Part shown: one piece after another, positions 24,603 through 33,654 of the stretch
How positions within the stretch are numbered: the stretch's first letter is position 1
How the letters are laid out: every line of letters begins with the position of its first letter
Source: Persephonella marina EX-H1
Lineage (GTDB): Bacteria; Aquificota; Aquificia; Aquificales; Hydrogenothermaceae
NCBI RefSeq assembly: GCF_000021565.1
Contig: NC_012440.1
Coordinates: 884,210 to 948,209, forward strand
Direction of reading: 5' to 3'
Length of the DNA: 64,000 nucleotides
The notes under the pieces: generated by a model
What the model saw: only the letters and a program-made list of their open reading frames with translations
The model's database searches: none
What the model was told of the DNA's origin: nothing
Position numbers and translations under genes: made by a program

Positions 24603-24920
24603 CTACCATCCCTCTCTTAATGCTTCAAGCTTGTTTTTGTCAGACCTTTCCTCTTTTTCACTTGGTTTAACACCTTTTGGCCTGTAGTAGTTTGGGCTTT
24701 CTGAGATCTTCCCTTTATAGTATTTAGGTACTTTTTTCATATCACCTTTGTAATACCCCGGTGTATTTCTTATATCCCCTTTGTAGTAATTAGGAATCTT
24801 TCTGTGATCGGGTTTGTAGTATCTCGGCTTTGACGCCTCATAGAATTTATACAGACCATAACCTATAACAATAGCGAACATAACACTTATCGCAAAGAAA
24901 GTTAAGTTACTGATTTTCAT
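24603..24920 (-). CDS. Membrane-anchored protein with five 11-residue repeats
   Basis: 105 residues. One N-terminal membrane helix (about 5-25) is followed by five back-to-back 11-residue repeats (residues 32-86) with consensus PxYYKGDxxKx: PRYYKPDHRKI, PNYYKGDIRNT, PGYYKGDMKKV, PKYYKGKISES, PNYYRPKGVKP. The tail is charged. The repeats are strongly basic and Tyr-rich, which suits binding of nucleic acid, peptidoglycan or another polyanion, but which one is unknown. The ATG overlaps the stop of the DHH-CBS-nucleotidyltransferase gene (ATGA), so it is translationally coupled to it. I know no named family. Confidence 0.7.
   Translation of the reverse strand: MKISNLTFFAISVMFAIVIGYGLYKFYEASKPRYYKPDHRKIPNYYKGDIRNTPGYYKGDMKKVPKYYKGKISESPNYYRPKGVKPSEKEERSDKNKLEALREGW
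24663..24827 (-). repeat. Five tandem 33-base coding repeats
   Basis: Encodes residues 32-86 of the membrane-anchored repeat protein as five units of exactly 11 codons. The Pro-x-Tyr-Tyr-Lys/Arg core is kept in all five; the following Gly-Asp is kept in the central ones. The nucleotide repeats have diverged, so this is an old protein repeat rather than a fresh DNA duplication. Confidence 0.85.
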
Positions 24921-27538
24921 ATCTCATTTAATTTATATTTATTTTTCAGATACTCAAGGGCTTCTCTTCTGTTTTTTATCTCGCCGTCAAGATATTTAAG
25001 GAAGATCTCATCAAGTATCTCTTTAAATAATGGAGATGGTTTAAGCCCGAGTTCCTTCAGATCGTTTCCTGTAATGAGGAGCTTTCTCTCTTCCTCTTTT
25101 TTAAGAATGTAGATTATTCTTTCAGATATCTCAGCAGGAAGGTATGAGCATAGAAAAACGAGAACATCCTTTTTTATATTTTTAATGATCATGTAAAGCT
25201 CACTGTTCTTTTCAGGTATCTTTCGGAATCTTCCCTTCACAGAAAAGAAAAGCTTAAAGAGCTGTTTTCCATTTGAAAAATGGTATCTTTCCAAAAACTG
25301 GTAAGAAATATCAAGAGGAAGGTGATACATAAGTGCAAGAAGGTAGTTTGCAACCCTGTCAACTTTATGTCCGAAGAATATCTCAAATGTTACTATCATA
25401 TCCCTTAACCTGTTTATAACCTCCTCCCTCTTATCATCAAAGACAAACTCAGGTATAAGCTGGTGAAGTATTTTGTATCTGTTCATAAGGTAGATGATCT
25501 CCGTTGCCTTCTCCTCATTAAATGAGTATGAAAGCTCTGTATTCACCCTTCCTGTTGGTGCAACAAGTAAAAGATTCTCATCAACAGCAAGCTTTAAAAG
25601 TCTTTCAGTCATCTTACCTATCTTGAATCCAAACCTACCTGCAAACCTTACTGCTCTCAGTATTCTGACCGGATCTTCAATAAAGCTGAGCTGGTGAAGT
25701 ATCCTTATAACCTTATCTTTTATATCCCTAAGTCCATTAAAGAAATCTATAAGCGTCCCGAAGTTATCCTCTGTGATCTCAATAGCAAGTGTATTTATAG
25801 TAAAATCTCTCCTGTATAGATCCTCTTTAATACTTGCCTTTCTGACTTTGGGGTATGCTCCCGGATACTCGTATATTTCCTTTCTTGCCGTTGCAAAATC
25901 TATCTTGAGACCTGAAGGAAGTGTGACCTGAGCTGTCATAAACTCCTCAAAGTAGTAATACCTGTAGTTGTTCTCCTTAGCATACTTTTTAACAAGTTCT
26001 ATGGCATCACCTTCAACGATTATATCTATATCAAGATTCTTCCTTTTCATAACGATATCCCTTACTATCCCCCCGACAAGATAAGCCCTGAAGCCTGATC
26101 TTTTTGCTATAACTCCTATCTTTTTTAGCTCCTGTATAACATCATCAGGAAGATGCTGTTGCAGTTTCTCTCTGTAGTTCAGATACTTTGGTTTTATCCT
26201 TTCCCTTGTTATGAAAATATCCTTCTCAAAATCAAAGACCTGTCCGTGGAGAACCTTTAAAAGATAGTTCCTTGATACTATCCCTACAGGATAACCTTTT
26301 CTTAAAACAGGAAAATAGTCCTGTGATGAGTTAATAAGATATTTCTCAGCTTCTGCAACGGGCATACTCTCTTCAAATGTGACCACATTGTCTATAACAA
26401 AGTTTTCAACGGAGATATCATCAATACCATGTCTTATACTCTCTTTTAAAACTTTTGATAATGCTATACCTTCAAACTTTCCTTCTCTGTTTACAACAAA
26501 TATGACAGGTACTTTCTGGATTATATCTTTCAGCTCTTTTATAATCCTGCTTTTCTCAACCTTTATAACATTCCTGTACATTATGTTTGATATCTTCTGA
26601 TCCCTGTAAAACTCTCCTATAAGTATGTTCTCAAGGTATGTTTTTATCTCCTGTGTTGTCATACCTTTTATCATCGCACTTCCTGCAGCGTAATGCCCTC
26701 CACCCCCTAAGAATGAAAGTATCTTCCCAACATTTATATCTTTTGTTTTTGATCTCCCTATTATGCTTATCTTTCCAGATGCGTTTATTATCGCAAAGAA
26801 AGCATCTACCTCCTGAAACGGTTTTATTAGATGGAGATGTGCTGATATATCAGGTATGTACTCTTTACTGTAAGCAACGGATATTATTATCTTTTTATCC
26901 TTTACAGGGAAGTACTGTATATTTTCGATAAGCTGCTGGACTATATTTATCTGCTTCTCATCAATCCTCCTTTCAAGGATTGTCCTTACAGTCTCTAAAT
27001 CAGCACCTCTTTCCAGAAGAAATGCTGCAGCTTTTAGATCATCAGATGTTGTTATATTGTAAGTAAAAGAGCCTGTGTCTTCATATATGCCTAAAAGAAG
27101 AAGGGTTGAATCTTCAGGCTTCAGCTCTACCCCTTTTTCTCTAATTTTTTCTACTATAATGGTAGTAGCACTTCCTGTTTTCTTTATGTACAGATTGAGA
27201 TTTTCTGATTTTCTCAGTTTTGTAGGATGGTGGTCGTAAATATCTATTGCCGTTTTTTCTGTTAAATAGTTTTTAAGGTACTGTCTGGCTTTTTTAATGT
27301 TCGATGTATCTACAAGGAAAAGCCTATCTATCTTTGATAGATCCTTTTTCCTGATAGTCTTCTTATCAAGAAGATCCTTAAACCTGTTAATAGTGAGTCT
27401 TACAGAAGGTGATAAAGCATGTGGAAGAAGTATTTTTGCTTCAGGATATAAAAGTGTTATGCCGTAAGCTGAAGAGAAGGCATCAAGGTCTGCTCCTTCC
27501 TCTATATAAACCACTTGCAAAATTGTCTCCTTTTTCAT
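24917..27538 (-). CDS. DHH-CBS-tRNA nucleotidyltransferase (CCA/A-adding or poly(A) polymerase family)
   Basis: 873 residues with four parts. Residues 1-310 are a DHH phosphoesterase (IDIYDHHPTK, and DHHA1 motif GGGGHYAAGSAM), related to RecJ and oligoribonucleases. Residues about 315-430 hold a CBS pair. Residues about 465-620 are the class II nucleotidyltransferase head (LVGGIVRDIV, LDIDIIVEGD, YRRDFTINTLA), followed by an RNA-binding neck and body. This architecture is known in Aquifex-like bacteria, where CCA addition is split between a CC-adding and an A-adding enzyme; which activity this one has cannot be told by eye. The ATG overlaps the -10 box of the divergent tRNA-Leu promoter. Confidence 0.9.
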   Translation of the reverse strand: MKKETILQVVYIEEGADLDAFSSAYGITLLYPEAKILLPHALSPSVRLTINRFKDLLDKKTIRKKDLSKIDRLFLVDTSNIKKARQYLKNYLTEKTAIDIYDHHPTKLRKSENLNLYIKKTGSATTIIVEKIREKGVELKPEDSTLLLLGIYEDTGSFTYNITTSDDLKAAAFLLERGADLETVRTILERRIDEKQINIVQQLIENIQYFPVKDKKIIISVAYSKEYIPDISAHLHLIKPFQEVDAFFAIINASGKISIIGRSKTKDINVGKILSFLGGGGHYAAGSAMIKGMTTQEIKTYLENILIGEFYRDQKISNIMYRNVIKVEKSRIIKELKDIIQKVPVIFVVNREGKFEGIALSKVLKESIRHGIDDISVENFVIDNVVTFEESMPVAEAEKYLINSSQDYFPVLRKGYPVGIVSRNYLLKVLHGQVFDFEKDIFITRERIKPKYLNYREKLQQHLPDDVIQELKKIGVIAKRSGFRAYLVGGIVRDIVMKRKNLDIDIIVEGDAIELVKKYAKENNYRYYYFEEFMTAQVTLPSGLKIDFATARKEIYEYPGAYPKVRKASIKEDLYRRDFTINTLAIEITEDNFGTLIDFFNGLRDIKDKVIRILHQLSFIEDPVRILRAVRFAGRFGFKIGKMTERLLKLAVDENLLLVAPTGRVNTELSYSFNEEKATEIIYLMNRYKILHQLIPEFVFDDKREEVINRLRDMIVTFEIFFGHKVDRVANYLLALMYHLPLDISYQFLERYHFSNGKQLFKLFFSVKGRFRKIPEKNSELYMIIKNIKKDVLVFLCSYLPAEISERIIYILKKEEERKLLITGNDLKELGLKPSPLFKEILDEIFLKYLDGEIKNRREALEYLKNKYKLNEI

Positions 27539-27543
27539 ATAAT
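27515..27543 (+). promoter_or_regulatory. Sigma-70 promoter of tRNA-Leu, inside the start of the nucleotidyltransferase gene
   Basis: TTGCAA (27515-27520), a 17-base spacer, then a perfect TATAAT (27538-27543). RNA would start near 27550, eight bases before the tRNA. The -35 and spacer lie within the first codons of the minus-strand gene, and the -10 touches its ATG (27536-27538). Confidence 0.75.
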
Positions 27544-27557
27544 ATATTTCCTCACTC

Positions 27558-27644
27558 GCCCAGGTGGCGGAATTGGCAGACGCGCTATCTTGAGGGGGTA
27601 GTGCCCGAAAGGGCGTGCGGGTTCGACTCCCGCCCTGGGCACCA
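27558..27644 (+). tRNA. tRNA-Leu (anticodon GAG), CCA encoded
   Basis: The acceptor arms GCCCAGG (27558-27564) and CCTGGGC (27634-27640) pair fully; ACCA at 27641-27644 gives discriminator A and an encoded CCA. The anticodon stem CTATC/GGTAG encloses the loop TTGAGGG with anticodon GAG at 27592-27594. A long variable arm (GCCC-GAAA-GGGC) and the T arm GCGGG-TTCGACT-CCCGC mark a class II leucine tRNA reading CUC and CUU. It runs opposite to all neighbouring genes, and the thioesterase stop codon begins at the base after its CCA. I see no terminator hairpin downstream. Confidence 0.97.
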
Positions 27645-28037
27645 TTATTTTAATCTTAATTTAATCTCTTCCGGAACTGGTATCATCCTTCTTGTATCTC
27701 TGTCTATACAGCAGTGTCTTGTTTCTCCTGTTGAGACTGTATCATTCCCCTTTCTGATGGTGTAGAAAAATCTGAAGAAATACCTGTTTTCCATCTTCAG
27801 CTGTGTGAGTATCTCAAATCTGTCCCCGTAGTAAAGGGGATGTCTGTACTTAACATGAAGTTCAAGAAGGACTATATCAGTGTTGAGCTTTTCCCTGACA
27901 TCAGGGTATGGAAATCCTATACTTTCCAGGAAAAATCCCCTTGCCTCCTCAAAGTATCTCGGGTAGTTAGAGTGATGGACAACACCCTGTGCATCTGTCT
28001 CATAAAAGTTCACCTTTCTTGGGTAAATCACTTCCAT
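27645..28037 (-). CDS. Acyl-CoA thioesterase, 4HBT/YbgC family
   Basis: 130 residues forming a single hotdog domain. The catalytic region YETDAQGVVHHSNYPRYFEEAR (given here in parts: YETDAQGVVHH, SNYPRYFEEAR) carries the conserved Asp in the usual D-x-x-G-V-V-H-x-x-x-Y pattern of YbgC-type thioesterases, which hydrolyse short acyl-CoA or 4-hydroxybenzoyl-CoA. No tol-pal genes are nearby, so a cell-envelope link as in E. coli ybgC cannot be argued from context. It is two bases after the acidic 140-residue gene and ends directly against the antisense tRNA-Leu. Confidence 0.88.
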   Translation of the reverse strand: MEVIYPRKVNFYETDAQGVVHHSNYPRYFEEARGFFLESIGFPYPDVREKLNTDIVLLELHVKYRHPLYYGDRFEILTQLKMENRYFFRFFYTIRKGNDTVSTGETRHCCIDRDTRRMIPVPEEIKLRLK

Positions 28038-28039
28038 AT

Positions 28040-28462
28040 CTATTCCTCATGTTCCCCTTCCACTTCCTCACTTACAGCCTCCCACATTCTTTCAGCACCT
28101 GCTATATAACCTTTTAAGAATGGATCAAGCTCAATTGAAATTGTTATAGCATCATGAACGTTTCCGTGGTCAAGGTCAAACTGTGTAAGAAGTGCAACTG
28201 TTATCACACCTTTCTCAGAGAGTGCGTCCCATGCTTCTCCGTAAGGGAAAGCCATAAATATCTGGCCGTTATCCTTTAAAAGTGTAACCATAAGGTATGG
28301 TTCGTGTTCCTCCTCATCATAGTCAACATCAACATCAACTTCCCAGCATGTTTTATCGTTTTCTATCATCTCCTGTATGTAGCTGTCAGGTTCAACGATA
28401 GCGATAATCTCTTCATCCTCGGTCATCCTTACATCAAAAGGATGGTAAATGTGCTGTTCCAT
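28040..28462 (-). CDS. Conserved-looking acidic protein of unknown function
   Basis: 140 residues, strongly acidic, with no signal peptide or membrane helix. It reads as an alpha/beta domain with a long acidic run (VDVDVDYDEEEHEP near 41-54) and a Glu-rich C-terminus (SEEVEGEHEE). The pattern GGATAAAG before the ATG includes a strong GGAGG ribosome site at -10. It is sandwiched without spare bases between the phosphohexomutase gene (two bases) and the thioesterase gene (two bases), so it belongs to that operon. I recognise no family and do not assign a role. Confidence 0.65.
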   Translation of the reverse strand: MEQHIYHPFDVRMTEDEEIIAIVEPDSYIQEMIENDKTCWEVDVDVDYDEEEHEPYLMVTLLKDNGQIFMAFPYGEAWDALSEKGVITVALLTQFDLDHGNVHDAITISIELDPFLKGYIAGAERMWEAVSEEVEGEHEE

Positions 28463-28464
28463 CT

Positions 28465-29844
28465 TTATCCTCCAATCAATGTTTTTGCTTCTTCTAATAT
28501 CCGGTCAACCTGAGATCTCTCAGGCATCTCAACATAAATTCTTAAAACAGGCTCTGTCCCTGATGCTCTGAAAAGAACCCATCCGTCATTCTCAAATATG
28601 AACTTCACACCATCTGTAAGATCTGTTTCCTTTATCTTCAGACCGGCAAGCTCTTTAAGTGGCTCTTTTTTCAGTCTTTCAACAAGAATTCTGCCCTCAT
28701 CACCATTTACTTTAAGGTCTTCCCTTCTGTAGTATGCTGTTCCAAACTCAGAGAATAGATCCTCAATAATCTTTGATAGAGGTTTTCCGTGTAAGAGTAT
28801 CATCTCTATGATCATTAGACCTGATAAAAGCCCATCTCTCTCAGGTATGTGGAATCCAAAACCGTATCCACCTGACTCCTCCCCACCAAATGCTATCTTC
28901 TCTTTCAGAAATATATCAGCTATATACTTGAAGCCTACAGGTGTTTTGTAAAGCTTCCTGTTCTCTTTCTCACATATCCTGTCAACCAGATATGATGTTG
29001 ATACAGTTTTTGCTACAGCACCTTCAACCTTCTTATTTCTTAATGTGTGAAGAAGAAGAAGAGCATAACCTATCTGTGTGCTGACAAACTCACCTGCCTC
29101 ATCAACTATTCCTACCCTGTCTCCATCACCATCATTTGCTATTCCAACTAACGCTTCCTCTGCAACGACCTTACCTTTCAGTAATGATAGATTTTTGTCT
29201 ATAGGTTCAGGATGGTGTCCACCAAAGTAAGGATCTCTGTAGTGGTTTATCTGTGAAACATCTATGAAGGTATCTTCAAGTAGCTGTGATAAAAGCCCCA
29301 TCGCTGATCCGTGCATTGGATCGTGAACGACCTTTTCCATCTTCTGTCTGAAAAGCTCAGGCATGATGTATCTTTTTAATCTTTCTATATAAAGGCTGTT
29401 CAGATCAATCTCTTCCCATCTTGTTTTACCCTTTTTTACCTGTGATAATCCTATTTTCTCTTCAATATCCTTTATTATCTCAGGCGTTGCAGGTCCACCG
29501 TAACTTCCCTTTATCTTGTATCCGTTATACCTGTATGTATTATGTGATGCGGTTATCATAACACCTTCATCGGCGTTTAGCTCTTTAGTTGCAAGTGCAA
29601 GTGCAGGTGTTGTACAGACTGAAGAGGAAAGGATGACCTCAAAATCGTTACTTGATAAAACCTCAGCAACTATATATGCAAAATCCTCAGACATAAATCT
29701 TGGATCGTAGCCTATAACAACCCTTTTCCCATTTTTTTCCTTTAAATGATCAGCATGAGCCTGTGCAACTTTTGCGACAGCGTCAAATGTGAACTGGTCT
29801 GCTATTACAGCTCTCCATCCGTCAGTTCCGAACTTGATAGACAT
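28465..29844 (-). CDS. Phosphoglucomutase/phosphomannomutase family protein
   Basis: 459 residues of the alpha-D-phosphohexomutase family. It starts FGTDGWRAVIADQF, has the phosphoserine loop MITASHNTYRYNGYK (Ser near 95), the metal loop NDGDGDRVGIVDE (three Asp), the sugar-binding GGEESGGYGF and the phosphate-binding RASGTEPVLRIY. It interconverts hexose 1- and 6-phosphates for glycogen, LPS or exopolysaccharide; choice among glucose, mannose or glucosamine cannot be made. The frame is open to 29913, but ATG 29844 is preceded by GGAGGG at the right distance and gives the normal N-terminus. First gene of a minus-strand operon. Confidence 0.92.
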   Translation of the reverse strand: MSIKFGTDGWRAVIADQFTFDAVAKVAQAHADHLKEKNGKRVVIGYDPRFMSEDFAYIVAEVLSSNDFEVILSSSVCTTPALALATKELNADEGVMITASHNTYRYNGYKIKGSYGGPATPEIIKDIEEKIGLSQVKKGKTRWEEIDLNSLYIERLKRYIMPELFRQKMEKVVHDPMHGSAMGLLSQLLEDTFIDVSQINHYRDPYFGGHHPEPIDKNLSLLKGKVVAEEALVGIANDGDGDRVGIVDEAGEFVSTQIGYALLLLHTLRNKKVEGAVAKTVSTSYLVDRICEKENRKLYKTPVGFKYIADIFLKEKIAFGGEESGGYGFGFHIPERDGLLSGLMIIEMILLHGKPLSKIIEDLFSEFGTAYYRREDLKVNGDEGRILVERLKKEPLKELAGLKIKETDLTDGVKFIFENDGWVLFRASGTEPVLRIYVEMPERSQVDRILEEAKTLIGG

Positions 29845-29920
29845 GATTCCCTCCTGACTTGTGTTAAACACAATTTTAACATTAATGATAAGATTGATAA
29901 ATCTTGAAATCAAAGTGATC

Positions 29921-29949
29921 TTTAAAAATGGCTTTCAAGCTGATATACT
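29921..29949 (+). promoter_or_regulatory. Possible sigma-70 promoter of metG
   Basis: TTTAAA (29921-29926), 17-base spacer, TATACT (29944-29949), giving a leader of about 28 bases before the metG ATG. The -35 match is modest (4/6), so the call is tentative. Confidence 0.35.
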
Positions 29950-29980
29950 AAGGATTAGCTTTTATCACTGAAAGAGGTAA

Positions 29981-31858
<1,878 letters not shown>

Positions 31859-31867
31859 GGGGAGATA

Positions 31868-32356
31868 ATGGGAGAGTATATATATCTTACACCTGACATT
31901 TTAGAGAGGATAGACAGGCATCTTAATAAATTTCCCTTTCCACAGCAGGCGATAATACCATCCCTTCACGATATACTTGACAAATACAGGGATATACCTG
32001 ATCAGGCTGTATTTGAGCTCGCTGATTATCTTAAAGTTCCACCATCTGATATTGAGGGTATAGTCTCATTTTATGATATGTTCAGGCATAAGAAGAATGC
32101 CAGAAACCATATAAGGATATGCAGAAATCTCCCATGCCATCTTGGTAAATATCAGCTACTACTTGAGAAGATAAAAAATCTTACAGGTGCTGATATTGGC
32201 AAGAACAGCCCTGATGGAAAGTGGTATATAGAGCTTGTTGAGTGTATAGGAAGCTGTGCTATAGCTCCAGCATTCCTTATAAATGATGACCTTTACGACG
32301 GCAGTAAGATAGTGTCCGAAGAAGATCTAAAAAAAATACTGAGCAGGTATGAGTGA
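31868..32356 (+). CDS. nuoE: NADH dehydrogenase-type 24 kDa subunit (NuoE)
   Basis: 162 residues with the thioredoxin-like [2Fe-2S] domain of complex I subunit E. The four cluster ligands are seen as CRNLPC (C-x4-C, near 88-93) and CIGSC (C-x3-C, near 125-129). It passes electrons from the NuoF flavin. The N-terminal helical region (HDILDKYRDIPDQAV, VPPSDIEGIVSFYDMF) is typical. It begins nine bases after metG and its stop overlaps the nuoF start (TGATG). Only E and F are present here, without the other complex I genes, so it might serve a formate dehydrogenase, hydrogenase or a separate complex I locus. Confidence 0.92.
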   Translation: MGEYIYLTPDILERIDRHLNKFPFPQQAIIPSLHDILDKYRDIPDQAVFELADYLKVPPSDIEGIVSFYDMFRHKKNARNHIRICRNLPCHLGKYQLLLEKIKNLTGADIGKNSPDGKWYIELVECIGSCAIAPAFLINDDLYDGSKIVSEEDLKKILSRYE

Positions 32357-33654
32357 TGAGTATCAGGGATAAAATTCCTCATCTACCTGAGATACATGTT
32401 GAGAGTAATCTAAATCTTCTTCTTAGAAGGGCGAAGGAGAACAGAACTGTCGATATTGAGGAGTACGTTACTACAGGTGGTTACTCTGCCTTAAGGAAAG
32501 CTCTGGAAAGACTGAAACCTGAAGATATAGTTGTTCTTGTTGAGGAGAGTACGCTAAGGGGAAGAGGTGGAGCAGGATTCCCAACGGCGAGAAAGTGGAG
32601 ATTTGCACTTATGAACCCTGAACCAAGATATCTGATATGTAACTGTGATGAGTCTGAGCCGGGGACATTCAAGGACAGGATAATTGTTGAGAGAGATCCA
32701 CACCTTTTACTTGAAGGGATGATAATAGCAGGATATGCACTTGGTGCGAAGGAAGGTTATATATACATAAGGGGTGAGTATCCTGCAGGATATCTTATTC
32801 TTGAGAACGCTATTGAGGAGGCTAAATCTTACGGGTTTTTAGGTGAGAACATACTTGGAACGAATTTCTCTTTTGATATAAAGGTTTACAGAGGTGCTGG
32901 AGCGTACATATGCGGTGAGGAGACAGCACTTATTGAAAGCCTTGAAGGAAAAAGGGGACATCCAAGACTGAGACCACCATATCCTGCTCAGGTAGGAATA
33001 TACGGAAAGCCTACAGTAGTTAACAATGTAGAAACCCTCTCTAATATCCCAATTATAGTTACGTACGAACAGTACTTTATGAATATAGGTCCTTCAGGCT
33101 TTTATGGACCGAAACTTTTCCCTATCAGTGGAAAGGTAGAAAAGCCGGGTGTTTATGAAGCTACAATGGATATCACTCTAAGAGAGCTTATCGATATGGC
33201 CGGTGGTATTAAGAATGGAAAAAGATTTAAGGCTGTATTTTCAGGGGCTCTCGGTGTTTACTCGGAGAAGGATCTTGATATGCCCATGGATTACTCACCA
33301 AAAGGATTTGGTGGAACAGGAACAACGATAGTACTTGATGAGGACGACTGTATAATAGATTCACTTCTTGTGGTCGCAAACTTCTTTCATCATGAGAGCT
33401 GTGGTAAATGTACCCCCTGCCGTGTTGGAACTTACGAACAGATGAACATACTAAAAAAGATAAAGGAAGGAAGGGGAACAGAAAAAGATCTCGAGTATTT
33501 AAAGCATCTTTCAGAAAATATACCTGCAGGATCAATATGTGGACTTGGTTTTTCAGCTCCCCAGGCTGTATCAGACGCGTTACGAAAATTCCCAGAGGAG
33601 TTTGAAGCCCATCTTAACAGAAGCTGTAAAGTCTGTTTCCCTGATAGTGGATGA
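32356..33654 (+). CDS. nuoF: NADH dehydrogenase-type 51 kDa flavoprotein (NuoF)
   Basis: 432 residues. It carries the NADH/FMN loop RGRGGAGFPTARKW (near 70), FMN-binding ICNCDESEPGTFKDR, GAYICGEETALIESLEG, and the [4Fe-4S] ligands SCGKCTPC plus a fourth Cys in GSICGLG. It oxidises NADH and hands electrons to NuoE. ATG 32356 shares a base with the nuoE stop (TGATG); a GTG just before it at 32353 is less likely. Its stop TGA is directly followed by the reversed stop of katG, so TGATCA is shared by two convergent genes with no room for a terminator. Confidence 0.94.
   Translation: MSIRDKIPHLPEIHVESNLNLLLRRAKENRTVDIEEYVTTGGYSALRKALERLKPEDIVVLVEESTLRGRGGAGFPTARKWRFALMNPEPRYLICNCDESEPGTFKDRIIVERDPHLLLEGMIIAGYALGAKEGYIYIRGEYPAGYLILENAIEEAKSYGFLGENILGTNFSFDIKVYRGAGAYICGEETALIESLEGKRGHPRLRPPYPAQVGIYGKPTVVNNVETLSNIPIIVTYEQYFMNIGPSGFYGPKLFPISGKVEKPGVYEATMDITLRELIDMAGGIKNGKRFKAVFSGALGVYSEKDLDMPMDYSPKGFGGTGTTIVLDEDDCIIDSLLVVANFFHHESCGKCTPCRVGTYEQMNILKKIKEGRGTEKDLEYLKHLSENIPAGSICGLGFSAPQAVSDALRKFPEEFEAHLNRSCKVCFPDSG

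Noticed and set aside
24663-24827. 33-base periodicity considered as a CRISPR-like array
   Set aside because: The units are contiguous with no spacers and encode an intact protein repeat, so they are coding repeats.
27409-27765. 118-codon + strand reading frame running through tRNA-Leu
   Set aside because: It is the complement of the nucleotidyltransferase start and reads straight through the tRNA; no ribosome site and the protein has no sensible composition.
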